Assembly (NCBI RefSeq): GCF_000004075.3
Contig: NC_026655.2
Coordinates: 26,645,489 to 26,709,488 of the forward strand
Direction of reading: 5' to 3'
From: Cucumis sativus
Lineage: Eukaryota; Streptophyta; Magnoliopsida; Cucurbitales; Cucurbitaceae
DNA length: 64,000 bases
Shown: positions 23,401-35,440 of the stretch, in pieces
Numbering within the stretch: the first letter of the stretch is position 1
Layout of the letters: every line of letters starts with the position of its first letter
The notes under the pieces: model-generated
Told to the model about the DNA's origin: nothing
Databases searched by the model: none
The model's input: only the letters and a program-made list of their open reading frames with translations
Translations under genes and position numbers: made by a program

Positions 23401-24874
23401 ACTTGATGGTCCAAAAGTTTAGTCCCCCCTTTCAAAGCTTACCCTCATCATTTATGATGGCGATCACCTAAGCGTACTTGAAGGAAAAGATAAGATATGT
23501 TATGAATGAGCCCTTGATTTTTTTCCATTGTTTTACTCTCCTCTCCGTTCTACATCCTGTTTTTCTGTTGGAAGAACTTCATTGTCACCATTAAAGAGCT
23601 CTCTTTTGGGATGAACTTATCACGGAATTGTTCCTGTACAGCATCTAACCATCCCTCCTTATTACGCTTAAATTGTTGGTACATTTAATTGCAAGAAAAA
23701 ACAGAAAATGGTTGTGGTTCTATGAATTCATATAAATCACATAATTATTTTGATTCATTTTTATAGGAGAGGAAGATATTGGATGCTGGCCTTGCAAATT
23801 GGCAGAAAGCTTGTTTTCTACCAACCAAGTCAGACGCCAAAGTGGTTGCCTTCAGAAGGTGGTTGAACAAATATTCTGATGGCCATGTTGATTGGAGAGG
23901 CAAGTTCAGTGGCATTCTTCCTCCATCGCCTCCAAAGGAACAGCTGATGGAAAGGTAACTCTTTCACGGCTTCGGTATGTTAAATTTAAATGTGCAATCA
24001 TTCATTCATTTCATTGTACCAGCTAGATACCCCAACTGGTGGCCATGAGCTGCCTACCTTATATGTCGAATAACTATAATATCGTACAAGAATCATATTT
24101 CCAAATGCATTTTTCTCGTGGGCTTGGTTGAAATACATATACATTAGGCCTTTCATTCCCGGGTATATTCAACTTTCTAATTACTTTGTTTTTAAGCACT
24201 TACAAAGTCATTTCAAACAAACTTTTCGTGAGTACTTTACAACTCACACACAAGATAAAAGAAGATTTGCTTCTTGGTAAATTATAGTCAGACAACTGAG
24301 TGAGTTGTAAAAAGGTAGTTGCAATTCAGGATGCATCCAAGTTTTTTTATATATAATCTACGGTTAAGTCTTTGGAAGTATCAAAGTTCGTATAGTTTTC
24401 TTTTCACTCACTCACTCTCACTCGAAAGCCACTAAAAATGTTGAATCTATGACAAAACCAAGAGCTCTTTTAGAATCATTCATCCACAGCTCATATCATC
24501 TCCCCCAAGTTCCATTCGGATCATGTTTTTGCACTTTGTTCTATACATGCTTATCGATGTCAATATTGTCATACACGAATAAACCTAAAGTTGAAGGGGG
24601 TGGGGGGACGTTTTTCAGGTACTGGTCTCATGTGGTAAACTGCAGTAGTTGCAAGGTGGCATACAAGGGCCTCAATGCACTAGAAGTTGTGTTGCAAGTC
24701 ATCTCCATTGCTTCACTTGGAATTTTTGCAGCTACAAAGCAAAGTTTGGTTTCAGGAGCTGCTAGAGTTTTGATGGTGGCTATGGCTATACTCTGCTTTG
24801 CTTCTTCAAGGTGGCTTTCTCATTTCATTTACAAAAGCTTCCATTTCCATGATTATAATCATGCTATTCGCTGA
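20500..24874 (+). CDS. PTC52: PTC52-like chloroplast Rieske oxygenase, copy 1
   Basis: Seven exons: 20500-20997, 22210-22397, 22552-22640, 22737-22939, 23073-23267, 23767-23954 and 24619-24874, giving 538 residues. Residues 1 to about 60 are Ser/Lys-rich and look like a transit peptide. The Rieske [2Fe-2S] ligands are Cys121, His123, Cys141 and His144. The mononuclear iron motif [15 protein letters not shown] supplies Asn236, Asp239, His242 and His247. The C-terminus has the family CxxC (NCSSCK, Cys462/465) and two hydrophobic helices. The family includes PTC52 (protochlorophyllide-dependent translocon component, proposed Pchlide a oxygenase), PAO and TIC55. The text PPVHTSK and [16 protein letters not shown] points to PTC52 rather than PAO. 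Intron 3 is GT-AG here, unlike its siblings. The start is the ATG matching the [13 protein letters not shown] of copy 2. Confidence 0.92.
22641..22736 (+). other. Intron 3 of PTC52-like 1, converted to GT-AG
   Basis: The border reads AACA/gttgag ... ttcacag/AGAAAG. Aligned with copies 2-4, the older border would be AACAG/TTGAGT ... TTCAC/AG. The change of A to T at the former first intron base creates GT one base upstream, and the acceptor AG lies two bases past the former AC. The three bases lost equal one codon, so the frame holds. Confidence 0.7.
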
Positions 24875-26640
24875 ATAACCATCCTCCTACGCGTTGATTG
24901 GGATTGCCTCAAGCTTGAAATATTTGTAGAATACATACTCTCTTCCTGTCTCCCTCACACGTATAGAAATTGTATAGAGGCAGATGTATGTATCTATGAA
25001 AGAAATTCGAATAACATTATCATTTCCCAAGTGTGCATACCGACCAAATGGTCACAGTTCATTGGTTGAGATCAATGGTAACATTATAAGTGGCAATGAA
25101 TTAGTGTAGTATGAAAAAATTTGTAGTACTAGAAATTCCCTCCTGTTCATGATAACAGTTATAGTAGGGAGTGTCAATGTTGAAAGAAATTAGTATTTCA
25201 AAACAACTATGGAGTAGTTCATTGGGTTGAGACAAATGCGGCTCAACGTTCAAAAACACATCCACGTGATACTTGAAAATATCCATCTATCTTTGTACAT
25301 TTTAACAAATTGTTAAATCAATAATCTATCATACGACAAATTATTCTTATTTTACTTTTTAAAAATATTTTTAATTTTGGTTATGTGTGATATGAAACAA
25401 ATGCATTCAAGTATTACTCAAGTCAAAAGAGAAATATTTAGGTATTATTCCGAGCAACATTTGTCTTCTTCATTTTTACACATACCCTCACATTGTTCAA
25501 TCGTAAAAAAAATCTTTCTACTTTTTTTGGATAATTGCATTGAGTTGCACTTTTAGAAGCAATAAATTTAGTGTACAATGACATTTTTTTAAAGAAATTA
25601 CAAATATAACAAATTTGATAGACTCCTTTGAACTATAATCAATGATAGATATTATCGTTTACTCAACTATACTTTAATTATAGGTGAGAGAATTGATGGA
25701 CAAAATTAAAATTGATCAAACTTAAATCAGTTAGAGAAGATGCAGGGTTCAACTAGTGTCATTTTGGAAAAAAAAAAATCAAATTCAAAGTTGTTGAAAT
25801 TTTTTCAAAGAGTAACGTCTATCAAAACTAATCGACCAACTAGTGCTCTTCAAAGGTTGAAGTCGATTTAAATATTTGCTAAATCAATCATAAAACATTC
25901 GATGATGGGTTGGTCGAAAAATCAATCGATACACACCCGTAACTCTAATAACTAGGTGTGCGCATAAGCCAGGTTGGAGATATTAGTTATGGACTTCAAT
26001 TGGCAAAAATTGAACGCATGCAATGTTCAATCGGACCCAACTCAACCTATAATTTATAGGTTGAGTCACTAGATTGTTTGTTTATTTGTTTTTTTTTCTT
26101 TCATAATTTTGGACTGTTTGTTCATTTTTTTAAAAGGTTTTTTTTTTAATACAATGACTTCATGTCATACAATTGTCACTTAAACTAAACTTATATTGAC
26201 GTTTTTTTTTTTTCTTTTTCACTAAAAGTTGAACTTTTACCGTAAATAAAATGTCAATAATAAAATCGCAATCCAATTCCAAAAAATATATATATTCTTT
26301 AAATTTTGCAATCCAAATCCAATCCAATTTATTCGTTACGAGTCTTTCTTTTATGCCTTTGTTAATAACTAAATACTAAAGGGATGCTTGAGATAAGGGG
26401 GAGATTATTGTCATAAGTTAATTGATACGGTTGACTTGTAAAAGTTGATATCTCGTATAGATTATTTTAGTATGGATTATAATAATATATATTTGTGACG
26501 TATAGTATTTTAATTTAAGATTCTTATCTGATATAGATTATTTTAGTTTAGATTATAATAATATATATATATCTCAACTCGATTATTTTAGTTTAGTTGG
26601 GGAAAAGAAATAATAATTATATAGCATGAAATGAAAAACT
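24875..26640. other. Intergenic DNA between PTC52-like 1 and 2
   Basis: 24875-25020 is likely 3' UTR. 25560-25690 has a MITE-like stretch (tgatagactcctttgaac, caatgatagatattatcgtt). A CACGTG lies at 25263-25268, about 1.6 kb before the next start. 26440-26580 repeats a phrase of the kind gattattttagtttagatta two to three times. No gene is seen. Confidence 0.45.
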
Positions 26641-26652
26641 ATAAATATAAAC
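26639..26652 (+). promoter_or_regulatory. Probable TATA box of PTC52-like 2
   Basis: ctataaatataaac lies about 220 bases before the start codon, in an otherwise fitting promoter position. It is followed within 100 bases by an upstream ATG at 26730. Confidence 0.45.
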
Positions 26653-26868
26653 GTCAAATAGAAGTTTTGAAATAATATCTTAATAACATCCCTATACTTT
26701 GGAAACACATCCTATCGTGGACAAATCCATGGCCACGAAATTTTTTGAAATCCAACGATCATCTTCTTCTTCTTTCCAGAAATCATGGCCATGCCATTCC
26801 TGCCTTTCCAACACTCTTAGCTCTTCCCATATCCGCAACTTCCTCCATTTGGAGTCCAAGCTTCGGCC

Positions 26869-29800
26869 ATGGACGTTCTCAAACTCTCTTCTTCTCCACT
26901 TCATTTCACTTCCAAATTCAACAAACCCCAATTTCCTAATCAATGTTTGCAGATTCCTCTCTTCCCCTCATCATCTTCTTCCTCCATCAACAGACGCAAT
27001 CCAATATTCAATCTCTGTGCCATCACATCATCCACCATTTCAACCCAAGAATCCGCCAACCCGTTTCAGGTGGACGCCGAGAGTGAACCGGGAGAGGAGA
27101 GATTTGATTGGTATGCACAATGGTACCCGATTATGCCGATTTGTGACCTCGACAAGAGGGTGCCGCATGGGAAAACGGTAATGGGGATTGATGTGGTTGT
27201 GTGGTGGGATAAGAATGAGAGTGCATGGAAGGTGTTTGATGATTTGTGTCCACATAGATTAGCTCCGTTGTCCGAAGGAAGGATTGATCAGTGGGGGAGA
27301 TTGCAATGTGTTTATCATGGTTGGTGTTTTAATGGCTCTGGTGATTGTAAGTTCATCCCTCAGGCGCCTCCCGACGGTCCTCCGGTAATGAACCGATTCT
27401 AACCGTTTTTCTCGTGTGAAATGACGTTTATTTTATGTCTTTGTTGTTTAATGTTTTGGTTAAATTAGAGATTGAACTTTATGGTTGTTTCATCCTATCA
27501 GTGAAATTATTCATATGTTTCTCATAAAAAAAAAAAAGCTTTGTGTTTGTTTCTGTATAATGTTGAACTTTTATAGAGTTGTAATTAATCTTTGAATTTG
27601 GATTTCGTCTCTGATGATGACCTGACATGACAAATGGTCCATTGGACTAACATTAGTTGACATAATTGATTGATACATGCAAAAGAGATGTCATATGCTG
27701 TTTGCTGCCACTTAATTTTGTTCAGTTTAGATTTAGTTAACAACGTTAGTGTTAATGGTAGAGATTTCATGAGTTTTGACACTTCAAAGTTTGGAAAGTT
27801 TCTACAGTATGATATAACACTTTAAAACAACATTACTGAATCTTCTCATCTCATCGTATTTTATATCTTTATAACATAGTTCCACAATGCTTCGGAGAGC
27901 TGTGCTTACTAAGAATCATCACTTTTCATTTCTTTAAATGACAATTCAGAAGAATATAATTTTTCTCAATGGATCTATTTTATATTGATATTACTGTAAT
28001 CAAACTTTTTTTGTTTACTTTTTTTAATGTTGCAAGTTGTACGCCTAATGACCCCTAGACTATCTATGTGTTCGTAAGGACTAAATTAATAAGCTTAACT
28101 TGGAAATGTCATCATATGTCTCAAGATTGTTAATAATTTTCATTTCTACTCTATGATGAACTTGTCGGGAAAACTTTTGAAAAACATACTAATGATTAGA
28201 TTTCAGAATTGAATTTTACTATTTGTTTCTTTCAGTGGATATTATTCTACTGGTGAATATTGTTTCTGAATCTGATGGCACATTACGATTGGAAGTGCCG
28301 TTGTATTCTTAAGTTACCTAGATAGTCAAATTTTAAGATTGTTAAGGTTTCGTTTGGTAACCATTTTGTGTTTGAAAGTTAAGCCTATTTCATCCCTATT
28401 TTGCTCGATGATTTGCACCCTTCTCAACTGCAATGGTTGAATTCTTTTCCAAATTCCAAATTCCAAAAACAAACATTTGAAAGCTATTTTTTTAGTTTTC
28501 AAACTTTGGCCTAGTTTTTTAAACTATTGGTAAAAAGTAGATAGCAAAGGAAGAAAGTTTAAGGTGGAAGCAGTGTTTATAGACTTTCATTTTCAGAAAC
28601 ATAAACAAAAAACAAGATGGTGACTAAATGGTGCCTAAAAGATTTGGTATTATCGTTATATTGGCCTATTTTTAATATTTGACATTTGGACAAGGTTTGC
28701 AGTTTTTCTTTTGGTGATATGTTGCAGGTTCACACATCCAAAAGGGCATGTGTTGCTGTTTTTCCTAGTATCGTGCAGAATGATGTGTTATGGTTTTGGC
28801 CAAATAGTGATCCTCAGTACAAAGATATTATGGAGAAGAAAAAACCCCCATACATCCCTGAACTGGATGATCCATCATTTACCAAGTTAATCAGTAACAG
28901 AGATCTTCCGTATGGGTATGGAGTGATAAATTGTCACTATGTAGTTTTCTGCATTCTATTTAATCTTAGTTAGTCTAGTCGTAGAGGAATATGAAGGAAG
29001 TTCTGTTATATGTGGATGAATTTGGTGTGGAAATGTGTGGATCCAACTGGCGTAGGAAAAATGTGCTCTTTATTTCTTTTCTTTTCTATTTCCACCAAAA
29101 GAAAATTGATGGTAAGCTGAAGATATTTATCAGAAAGATCACGATCTTATTCTTCCAAGAAGGGTCTAAAATGGTCAGCTACATAACTAATCTTCTCAGT
29201 TAAATATTGTTTCTGTTCGGTGGATCTCATTGTAAAAGACAAACCAAAGAAGTTAAACTGTATTAGTTAACAATAAGATTGATGTATTGACAGGAGATCT
29301 ATTGCATAGAGACGACCTCTCTATTTACTCAACTACTCAGTCTTTTTGCACTTTCAGGTATGAGATTTTGACTGAGAACCTTATGGACCCAGCACATGTC
29401 CCATACGCTCATTATGGGATAATGGGAAGACTACCCAAAAACAGATGAGTATTTTGGGGTGAAAAAAACTATTTATTATTTTTTCCCCATCTTTAATTGG
29501 ATCTGATGCCTGATATCTCTGGATTTCACAGAGAAAGCAGATAGAGAAGGAGGAAAACCAATCGACATAGTTGTGAAAGACTTTAATATAAATGGTTTCA
29601 TCGCTAACCAGGATATGGGAAGTAGCCAGTTTTTTGCACCTTGTGTATATTGCACCTCTTTTAGTATTCCTTCTAAGAAAATAAATTCAAATCGCCAAGA
29701 CAGTGGAGCTCTCTTATCGGGTGAAAACAATGCGGTAAGAAGTCGAAACCTCCTTTGCAAGTGAGCTGTGTTTGTTATTCTTTTTCATTATCTAAATTTA

Positions 29801-32125
29801 TTTCTCTCCACAATTAGGTGTTATTATTATTATGTATCTTCTTTGGTTGTATCAGGTTGCCCGAAACACATCTCAGAAAAAAGCGATGCTAATATTTATG
29901 TGTATTCCTGTTGGTCCGGGTAAAAGCAGGTTAATATTTGTATCTCTAAGAAATTTTGCTGTATCAATTGACCGAATTATTCCAAGATGGATATTCCATT
30001 TGGGGCAAAACCTCATCTTAGATTCAGATTTGTATCTTCTTCACGTCGAGGTAAAGACTATCATATATTTCAGCACATCGCTTGAATTTTTTGAAGTATT
30101 GATCCAACTTTAACAATGGTTGAGTTACTCCCCTTCAATGTTCAGTACTTCAACTTGTTGATAATATTTGGAAGTACTTCAACTTGTTGATAATATTTGG
30201 AAGTACTGGATGGTTCAAAAGTTTAGGAAATTACTCAGTATATGATGGAATGAACTTCGAAGCTTACCCTCATTATATGTGATGGTGATAGCATTGGTGG
30301 ACTTGAAGAGAGAAAAAACATTTTATGAATGAGCCCTTTAACTTTTTCATGTCTCTCTCTTTTGTTCACTTTACATTGCTGTTCTACTGTTGGAAAAACT
30401 TCATCACACCATTAAAGATCTCTCTTCTTTTCCACTGAATTGTTCTTGTACCGCACTTAATGAACACTGCTTGTTAAGCTTAAATGTTGTCTTCATTAAA
30501 TTGCTAAAAAAACAAAAAAAAAAATGAGGCTTTGTTAGTTCATATTCTGATATTCATCAGATAAACATTTTGAGTACATTTTACAGGAGAGGAAGATATT
30601 GGATGTCGGCCCTTCAAATTGGCAGAAAGCTTGTTTTGTGCCAACCAAGTCAGATGCTAAAGTGGTTGCCTTCAGACGGTGGTTGAACAGATATTCTGAC
30701 AGTCAAGTTGATTGGAGAGGCAAGTTCAGTGTCATTCTTCCTCCATCACCTTCCAAGGAACAGCTAATGGACAGGTAACCCTCACAACTTCGTAATGTTA
30801 ATTGCACACTCAGTCATTTCAATGCATGAGTTAGAAACTCCAATATTTAAGAGATCGTGGATCAAATATGGAACCCATGATTTGCCTGTCTTAGATATAA
30901 CTATAATAAGATCATATAAGTTTTTGATTTTCAATTGTGTTTAGTCAAAATACATATAAGTTGACTTTAAAATCCAACTCATACGCTGCCGAGTCTCATT
31001 ATGTGTATGAATGAGGTTTGACATACTTCCTCTCGCTCCAATCAGAAACATGAAGATCCCTTTGATACCCATTTCCGTCGTTGAAACTTGTGCAGTTGTG
31101 TGATTCAAGGGCTATTTGGGGCTATTTTGATAATTTGTCTTTTGCCTACTCGAAAACATAGTAAAATATTGCTTGGACTATTACTTTTAAGTTGTTTTTC
31201 CTTCTGTTTCATAGCTTATTTTCACGGTAATCAAAAGTCACTAAAAAATAGTTAATCTAGAACAAAACCAAAAACTCTTTTAGACAAACGCTAGACCAAT
31301 CCATGGTGGTCACCTACCTAGTAATTAATTTCCTACGAGTTACCTTGGCACCCAAATGTTGTGGGTCAGGTGGGTTGTCCCGTAAAATTACTCGAGGTAT
31401 GCATCAGCTAGCTTGGACACCTCACGAATATTAGAAAAAAAAATCCAATCTCCTAACTGTACTATCGTTCATTTCAGTTGTTCGGATCTAAACTGCCACC
31501 AGTTCCATCAATTCTACTTATCACCTTTTGTAGCTACATAGATGCTGTGGTCTTAGTAAGAGTGTTATTTTTTTGTTATGCTGTATATGCTGTTCTGAGC
31601 TAAAATAGATTTGACCATAAATTCTATTGCACTCTTAGAGTTGGGAGTATAACGTCCTCACAAACCATCCTACATTCAGCGGGTGTGACGGTTAGTGTGA
31701 GTTTCACTGCCACCAAAACTTCTACAAATGATGTGAAAATCACATAAAGTTCCCTTCCTATCATGTTCTTGCACTTTGTTTTATGTCTACCGAAGTCGAT
31801 ATTTTCACACACAAACAAACTTTCACACACAAACAAACTGAAAGTTGACGGCGGAGGGATGTTTTTCAGGTACTGGTCTCATGTGGTGAACTGCAGTAGT
31901 TGCAAGGTGGCATACAAGGGTCTCAATGCACTGGAAGTTGTGTTGCAAGTCATCTCCATTGCTTCACTTGGAATTTTTGCAGCTACAAAGCAAAGTTTTG
32001 TTTCAGGAGCTGCTAGAGTTTTGATGTTGGTTATGGCTATATTCTGCTTTGCTTCTTCAAGGTGGCTTTCTCATTTCATTTACAAAAACTTCCATTTTCA
32101 TGATTACAATCATGCCCTTCGGTGA
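26869..32125 (+). CDS. PTC52: PTC52-like chloroplast Rieske oxygenase, copy 2
   Basis: Seven exons: 26869-27384, 28728-28915, 29358-29444, 29530-29734, 29856-30050, 30587-30774 and 31870-32125, giving 544 residues if intron 3 is spliced as AT-AC. Rieske ligands are Cys127, His129, Cys147 and His150. Iron-site residues are Asn242, Asp245, His248 and His253. The CxxC is Cys468/471. It is the sister of copy 1 (shared [24 protein letters not shown] and most intron text). The intron 3 donor is ATGAGT, so an ordinary GT donor is absent; using the nearest GT (four bases further) would put TGA in frame right after KNR. The gene is therefore either dependent on AT-AC splicing or largely truncated in its mRNA. 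An overlapping upstream frame starts at 26730. Intron 6 carries a SINE. Confidence 0.87.
29445..29529 (+). other. Intron 3 of PTC52-like 2, AT-AC with U2-type 5' site
   Basis: The border reads AAACAG/ATGAGT ... GGATTTCAC/AG. It is the perfect U2 donor consensus CAG/GTGAGT with A in place of the first G, paired with AC at the 3' end. U2-type AT-AC introns of this form are known in eukaryotes. The exons join as [11 protein letters not shown] in frame. Confidence 0.65.
30144..30205. repeat. 29-bp tandem duplication in PTC52-like 2 intron 6
   Basis: Two units of agtacttcaacttgttgata plus nine bases stand head to tail. Copy 1 has no matching duplication in its intron. Confidence 0.85.
31295..31443 (+). 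mobile_element. 5'-truncated SINE in PTC52-like 2 intron 6
   Basis: Body words include ccatggtggtcacctaccta, ttaccttggcacccaaatgt, gtgggtcaggtgggttgtcc and ttactcgaggtatgcatcag, ending in a poly-A run. It is absent from the matching intron of copy 1, so it inserted after that pair split. Confidence 0.7.
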
Positions 32126-32839
32126 AATTACCATCCTGCCCTTTGGTAAGGGTTGCCTCAAGCTTGAAAGATTGTTTAGAATGTATGTTATGTTTCTTTC
32201 TCCCTCACACAAATAGAAATTATATAGAAAAGAATCAGATGTATGTATGCATTTATGCAGGAAACTAAAATAATGTTATCTTTAGTTATTGGTTAGGTAT
32301 ATACTATTCATCCCAAAGTTAGAGGTGCTGTGTTGAACAAAAAAGAAAAAAGAAAAGTAGTACTTTTGAGTTTAGTTTGTTTTCAATTTTTTTTTTAAAA
32401 AAGATACCCATTTTTGAGTTTTCATATTTTATTTTTGATATTTCAAATTGACCATTTTAGTCTTCCAATTTTAATGGGATGATTGTAAATATGACAATTA
32501 TATCCAAAATAATTAAATATATAACAACATTTAAGAAATATTATAAAATCGGTTAAAATTTATTAAATAAATAAAGTCATTTATTCTTTCAGTTTCAACT
32601 TCTTTTTCTCTGATTTTTATTTTTTATTTCGCATAACAATGGTTTTTCACATTGAATGAAAACAATGAAAACAGACATCTTGTAATACTTTCTAACAAAA
32701 ATTAACTAGGAGAAAATGATCTTAGTCTTTTTGTGGAGAAGTCTGACCCTTTTGCAGATCATTGACCACGTTTAGACAACAATTCAATTTTTGGAGATAT
32801 TTTTGTGAGGGGAAGAATGCATGAGTATCGCAATCCTCC
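32126..32839. other. Intergenic DNA after PTC52-like 2
   Basis: Probable 3' UTR to about 32280, then AT-rich sequence. No gene is seen. Confidence 0.45.
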
Positions 32840-33990
32840 ATCCATGATGAGACTCCCTAAAAGAGTACTCACCCTTCAGACGTTGTCTAATTGAAGGTCA
32901 AATATGTTGAGACAGTGTGACTAAAGGTCACTAAAGAGTTTTTTATTGGGAGTGGTTAGAGTTTATAGTTTGTTTGTTGAAAATGACAATGCTTGTTTAT
33001 TTGGTGTAACAGTTTTTTTGTACACTTATGATTGTAATAGCGATGGTTCGAGCATTTTGTGAAGCTTGGTGTTTTTCGACTAATATACTCTTCATACCAA
33101 GGCGGATGATTTATCCATTTCTCTGTTTAGGGTCTTTCGATTAAGGAATATTTCTACGAGAAAATCATTCATTCCTATAAAAAGTTGACCTATTCATGAG
33201 ATAAGACAAAATGTCTTCCGACAACATGTCAATATCTTTTTCAGACATATTATTGGGATGATTGCACGACCTCGTCCAAGAATGACTCCTAAGCTCTTGG
33301 ATTTCACTCTAGTACCTCAGGTCTAGGAGCTACGGAGCTATTGGTTCTTTAGAGAAAAGATGGATGTTATTAGCAGAACTTGGCATAAGGGACGATCGGA
33401 AGGATGCGACATATTTAGTTACCTTCTTATCTTGTTGGTTGTGTCTCTTCGTATTTTCGTAGAAAGAATCATTATTTTGCCCTTGAGTATTTAGTATTGC
33501 AAGCTCAATGATAAGTCTCGCGGTCTTAGTTTTGGCAACATTTATCATGAGCTAAGTTTGATAACTAAAGCTTTGAATTCAGTAGGACATATGAACTTTT
33601 ATTTTTCCATGCAATACCCAACTCATTATTTTGACACTCATTACCCACTTTTGAAAGAAGTTCGAGGTCTCAAGATGGGTAACTTTTTCAACGAAGGTGG
33701 TTCTATTTATTTTGAAGAATACGAGGCACGAGAACTCATTCATAATGGTAATCAGTGACACACGAGTCTTCAAAACTGGAATAAACATGAATGCATGATT
33801 GATACTCGCGATTGATCAATTTTGCAAAATTCCTATTTTACGAGCATGCAATTGTGCTATGTGTCATTCGGTTGTGGAAATATTTGGATTGTAATAGCAT
33901 GACAATTTGACTTTTACTAGGATATCCCCAATGATATAGGGGACATGTCACTTTCGATCTCGCTACATCATTAGAGGCTGTGTGTGTGCG
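32840..33990 (+). pseudogene. Plant-mobile-domain (PMD, aminotransferase-like) relic
   Basis: Scattered frames on the plus strand read like the PMD-type transposon-derived proteins common in plant genomes. In order: LFVENDNACLFGV, CEAWCFSTNILF, MIARPRPRMTP, TYLVTFLSCWLC, then an open stretch at 33558-33758 (ITKALNSVGHMNFYFSMQYP, THYFDTHYPLLKEVRGLKM, GGSIYFEEYEARELIHNG), and after it NWNKHECMIDTRD and DIPNDIGDM. Many stops and shifts separate them. PMD proteins derive from MULE-type elements; MAIN/MAIL genes are domesticated relatives. This copy is dead. The assignment rests on recalled family patterns, not on a search. Confidence 0.6.
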
Positions 33991-34860
33991 TAATCCTTTA
34001 TCTATTTTGAAAAGAAAGTTTAGGCGACCAAACCAAGATACTTACCCATAGCCTTCAAAGAAATAACTACAACCAAAAAAAAGTCATTGATGATAATAAA
34101 AAAAAAAGCATTAACCTTTGGCAAAGCCTTCTTGCAGTTTGAAAAAATAGAATAAATAAAAGAAAAAAATATATATCTTTTTTTAAATAAAATAAAAAAA
34201 TATATAAATGAATTGACTTCGCCACCTCTTTTTCTCTCTCTTTCTTTTCTTCACTTTCTTCATTTCTTTTCTCTCTCGTTTTGTTTTCTTCATTCTCTTC
34301 TTTTCAAGTTTCTTTTCACTACCTCTTCATCTCTCCTCTGGCAAGTTCTAAAAAAATAGAAATAAAAAACTGAAAAAGAAAATGAAGGGGCGGCAATGCT
34401 ATCGTACGCACGAAAAGAAAGCAGCGGCGGAGAGGACCTGCAGCGCGGAGGAGACCGGAGGAAAAAGTTGCAGCGGTGACAATTTCTTTTTTAAACTCTA
34501 TTTGCTGTGAGAACTTTATGCTTTCCTTTGCATCAAACTTTAGTAAGTTATCCTTTGCATATGACTTTAATTATTTATAAGAAGTAGATGTTATTTCCTA
34601 AATTGTTGGGATTGTTGAGATTTTTGAATTAGTTGATGGATTTGGTGTTGATCAAATCTTTTAAATTGTTCTGATTGAAATTGAATAGGTGATCAAATCT
34701 TTTAAATCTTTTAAATCTTTTAAATTTTTTTTGCCAATACACGTCCTTATGTTTAAGGATCCGAACAAGGTTTGAAGTTTTGCATACATTCCAATAAAGA
34801 AGTAATGCGACACAAAAATATTTAAAGATGGAAAAAGTCTACCTTAAATGCACTGTATGA
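33991..34860. other. Intergenic DNA with CT-rich and GC-rich patch
   Basis: 34215-34345 is strongly CT-rich, and 34382-34480 is GC-rich with a 42-codon frame from ATG 34382 to TGA (MKGRQCYRTHEKKAAAERTC then SAEETGGKSC and more). It looks like a leader plus short first exon of a lost or TE-borne gene. No continuing exon could be found. Confidence 0.3.
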
Positions 34861-34870
34861 ATTCTTGAAA

Positions 34871-34985
34871 TGAATATGAGCATGAAACGAAAATGAATAT
34901 GAGCATGAAACGAAAATGAATATGAGCATAAAACGAAAATGAATATGAGCATAAAACGAAAATGAATATGAGCGTGAAACGAATA
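34871..34985. repeat. Minisatellite, five units of 23 bp
   Basis: Unit tgaatatgagcatgaaacga plus three A starts at 34871, 34894, 34917, 34940 and 34963. Units differ only at the g/a before aaacg and one c-to-g. Confidence 0.92.
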
Positions 34986-35003
34986 CATCAACCAAGCGGT
35001 AGT

Positions 35004-35430
35004 CAATATATTGAGAAGATTCCACCCATCTACTATAAAAAAAACACAATATATTGAGAAGATTCCACCCATCTACCATAAAAAAACAGTCGTCAAACGT
35101 TGCATTAACATTAGAAGACACGGTAGAGGATAAAGGTAAATGAATTCCAAGAATTATGTGAAAGAATACAGTCGAACAATAAAGTCGAAAGCTGTCGTAG
35201 AAGGATTCCAAAAAGGTCGAAAGTGCGGTGAATTCATCTGAATAGCCGTGGAAGGATTCCAAAAAGGTCGGAAGTGCGGTGAATTCATCTGAATAGCGTC
35301 GTACCTAAAATAAAAATGTGATTAAAAATCTATGGACGGAAAATAAAAATGTGATTAAAAATCTATGGAAGGAAAATGTGATTAAAAATCTATGGACGGA
35401 AAATAAAAATGTGATTAAAAATCTATGGAA
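35004..35430. repeat. Three further short tandem repeats in series
   Basis: First, about 43 bp twice (attgagaagattccacccat, 35012-35090). Second, about 53 bp twice (aaggattccaaaaaggtcg, 35200-35300). Third, about 28-33 bp four times (gtgattaaaaatctatgga, 35311-35430). With the 23-bp array just before, four different tandem duplications lie within 560 bases. Confidence 0.88.
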
Positions 35431-35440
35431 GGTAATTGTT

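Noticed and set aside
34822-35262. 146-codon minus frame (Phe/Ser/His-rich)
   Set aside because: It is created by the 23-bp minisatellite and its neighbours; repetitive, with no leader or homology.
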